NCBI GenBank assembly: GCA_023451915.1
Contig: JAEXXS010000011.1
Span: forward strand, 1 to 6,802
DNA from: Pseudomonadota bacterium
GTDB lineage: Bacteria > Pseudomonadota > Alphaproteobacteria > Rhizobiales > Rhizobiaceae
DNA: 6,802 nucleotides
Direction: 5' to 3'
The translations under genes were made by a program, and so were the position numbers. Below are positions 5,458-6,802 of the stretch, one piece after another. Below the pieces are notes generated by a model. The model was not told where the DNA came from. It worked only from the letters and a program-made list of their open reading frames with translations, and did not search any database. The stretch's first letter is position 1; every line of letters begins with the position of its first letter.

Positions 5458-6318
5458 TCAGTTTTCGACAGTTTCGGCCAGTATCTCCGCCAGTTGCCGG
5501 ATTTGTTCGGGGCCGTGATCCATGTGCCGGATGACGATTTCCATCGGCTCGACCGCAGGCAGGCCAGCAAGCGCCGGTACGGCGCGATGGGCGGGCAGCA
5601 TAACGCGCGTCGGCAGCAGGCTGACGCCAAGCCCCTCGGCCACCGCACTTTGAATGCTCACCAGACTGGAACTGGTGAACACCACATGCCAAGGCCTGCC
5701 GATGCGGTCGAGCGCCTCCATCATGTCGCTTCGATAAAGCCCATTCGGCGGAAAGGCGACCAGCGGCAGCGGCTCCAGCCGCGCCATTTCCGATACCGGA
5801 AAATCCGCACTCTCCAGCCAGGTCAAAGGTTCAGGCCAACGCATCTTGCCCGTCGTCTCGCCGCGCTTCTGCTTGACCATGACGAGATCGAAATCGCCCG
5901 TCTCAAACCCTTTCTGCAAATCGCGGCTGAGACCGCTCGTCACTTCCAGCTTGATATTCGGATGGTCGCGCATAAAGGCCGCCAAGGCAGGCGTGACCAG
6001 TCGCGACGCGAAATCTTCTGGCAGCCCCAGACGAAACACCGTCGCAAGCGCGCTGCCGGTCATGGCCGCAGCGGCCTCGTCATGCAGGTGCAGCATGCGC
6101 CGCGCATAGCCAAGCAGCTTTTCCCCGGCATCGGTGGGCCGCACATCGCGGCGCGCCCGCTCCAGCAGGGCCTGCCCCGCGGCTTCTTCCAGCCGCAATA
6201 TCTTCTGACTTATGGTCGATTGCGTCGAATGCAATTGCTGTGCTGCGACCGTGAAGCTGCGGCTATCGACGACAGCCACAAAGGCCCGCATCAGATCGAG
6301 ATTGAACATCGTATTCAT
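5458..6318 (-). CDS. LysR-family transcriptional regulator
   Basis: Cytoplasmic DNA-binding regulator of 286 residues, near the usual 290-310. Residues about 6-65 form the LysR winged helix-turn-helix, from LDLMRAFVAVVDSRSFTVAA through the recognition region STQSTISQKILRLEEAAG to RRDVRPTDAG. A linker helix follows, and from about residue 90 a periplasmic-binding-protein-like effector domain begins with FRLGLPEDFASRLVTPALAAF and ends with a GLGVSLLP-type motif. The LPEDFA opening resembles the LrhA/HexA-like branch, a weak subfamily hint. The ATG at 6318 is taken as start. A second ATG three codons on (6309) is equally possible, because neither has a clear ribosome site. It is transcribed away from the ankyrin-repeat gene across an 84-bp gap. 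LysR proteins usually control the divergent neighbour, so that gene is the most likely target. The ligand is unknown. Confidence 0.94.
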   Translation of the reverse strand: MNTMFNLDLMRAFVAVVDSRSFTVAAQQLHSTQSTISQKILRLEEAAGQALLERARRDVRPTDAGEKLLGYARRMLHLHDEAAAAMTGSALATVFRLGLPEDFASRLVTPALAAFMRDHPNIKLEVTSGLSRDLQKGFETGDFDLVMVKQKRGETTGKMRWPEPLTWLESADFPVSEMARLEPLPLVAFPPNGLYRSDMMEALDRIGRPWHVVFTSSSLVSIQSAVAEGLGVSLLPTRVMLPAHRAVPALAGLPAVEPMEIVIRHMDHGPEQIRQLAEILAETVEN

Positions 6319-6320
6319 AA

Positions 6321-6337
6321 ATCCACTGGATATCAGT
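6321..6337. promoter_or_regulatory. Overlapping palindromes, candidate LysR binding site
   Basis: Two inverted repeats overlap here: ATCC-ACT-GGAT (6321-6331) and ACTG-GATAT-CAGT (6325-6337). They lie 3 nt upstream of the LysR start and about 70 nt upstream of the ankyrin gene start. LysR proteins recognise imperfect dyads, often of T-N11-A type, placed upstream of the divergent target promoter. A weak -10-like TATGAA at 6373-6378 with no good -35 box would suit an activated promoter for the ankyrin gene. The assignment is an inference from position and symmetry. Confidence 0.4.
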
Positions 6338-6402
6338 TAAACATTTAATTTTCAAATAGAACCGGCAAGCTGTATGAAAACGATCAACCAAGGGAGCCGT
6401 AA

Positions 6403-6802
6403 ATGCGCCGAACATTATTCAGCTTGAGTGCCTTGGCATTGATTGCAGGAGCAATTGTCATGAGCGAACCCACCTTGCCCGGCCATCAGGCCATCGCACA
6501 AACCGAAACCGGCCTTATCGAAGCAGCCAGCACCGGCAACCTCGCTGCCGTGAATGCCGCCATCAAGGCCGGAGCCGATCTTGAAGCACGCGGCAAAAAT
6601 GGCGAAACCGCCCTGCTCGCCGCGACCCACGCCAATCACATCGATGTCGCGCGCGCCTTGATCGAGGCGGGGGCGGATGTGAATGCCAAGGACGCGATCC
6701 ATGACAGCCCCTATCTTTATGCGGGCGCGCGGGGTCATCTCGAAATCCTGAAACTGACATTGTCCCATGGTGCTGACCTGAAAAGCACCAACCGTTATGG
6801 CG
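6403..6802 (+). CDS. Exported ankyrin-repeat protein (partial, C-terminus beyond window)
   Basis: The 133 visible residues begin with MRRTLF and a hydrophobic stretch (residues 5-20), a Sec signal peptide. Cleavage is plausible after AIA (30-32), with no lipobox cysteine, so the protein is probably soluble in the periplasm. Ankyrin repeats then follow: about 36-66 (LIEAASTGNLAAVNAAIKAGADLEARGKNG), about 67-99 (GETALLAATHANHIDVARALIEAGADVNAKD), and a third from about 100 (SPYLYAGARGHLEILKLTLSHGADLK) leading into a fourth at the window edge. Ankyrin repeats bind proteins and have no catalytic role. The ATG at 6403 is supported by AGGGAG 6 nt upstream. The gene is cut by the window end, so total length and any further domain are unknown. 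It diverges from the LysR gene, its likely regulator. Periplasmic ankyrin proteins such as AnkB of Pseudomonas have been linked to oxidative-stress defence, but nothing here shows that role. Confidence 0.9.
   Translation, partial: MRRTLFSLSALALIAGAIVMSEPTLPGHQAIAQTETGLIEAASTGNLAAVNAAIKAGADLEARGKNGETALLAATHANHIDVARALIEAGADVNAKDAIHDSPYLYAGARGHLEILKLTLSHGADLKSTNRYG

Noticed and set aside
5494..6348. 284-codon plus-strand open frame opposite the LysR gene
   Set aside because: Almost fully antisense to a canonical LysR gene, with no ribosome site or recognisable domain.

Overview
The window looks like chromosomal DNA of an alphaproteobacterium of the Brucella/Ochrobactrum type. This is an inference from the fairly high GC content, the codon choice, the style of the encoded proteins and the short palindromic intergenic repeats. 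No rRNA, tRNA, CRISPR, phage or insertion sequence is visible.

Positions 1-5276 hold one minus-strand gene cluster. In transcription order it is: an FCD-type GntR regulator (TTG start at 5276), an NAD(P)-dependent aldehyde dehydrogenase that overlaps the regulator's end by 11 bp, an SDR dehydrogenase (GTG start at 3057), a periplasmic SBP_bac_5-type solute-binding protein (start 2287), and the first 224 codons of a DppB/OppB-type permease (TTG start at 674) cut by the window edge. The simplest reading is an uptake-plus-oxidation cassette. An ABC importer of the dipeptide/oligopeptide/nickel class brings in a small compound, the SDR and the aldehyde dehydrogenase oxidise it, and the GntR protein senses the compound or a product and controls the operon. 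A strong promoter candidate lies upstream of the GntR gene, and a palindrome in its spacer is a good candidate for the autoregulatory operator. The substrate cannot be read from the sequence.

Two gaps in the operon carry more structure than usual. The 134-nt gap between the binding protein and the permease can fold in the sense mRNA into three consecutive stem-loops, one of which needs G-U pairs. The 76-nt gap between the aldehyde dehydrogenase and the SDR gene holds a 44-nt long-armed palindrome. It shares a 14-nt core and a compensatory base-pair change with the permease-proximal hairpin, so the two are probably related dispersed palindromic elements.

Positions 5277-5457 are intergenic. 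They hold the GntR promoter, a small palindrome, a 7-nt direct repeat and a possible weak terminator for the next gene. A LysR-family regulator follows on the minus strand (5458-6318). It diverges across an 84-bp AT-rich gap from a plus-strand gene (6403 onward, cut by the window edge) for an exported ankyrin-repeat protein. Overlapping palindromes in that gap are candidate LysR sites.

I see no clearly novel system. The most checkable unusual points are the structured gap before the permease, the paired palindromic elements, the promoter-embedded operator, and the altered C-terminal lobe motif of the binding protein.
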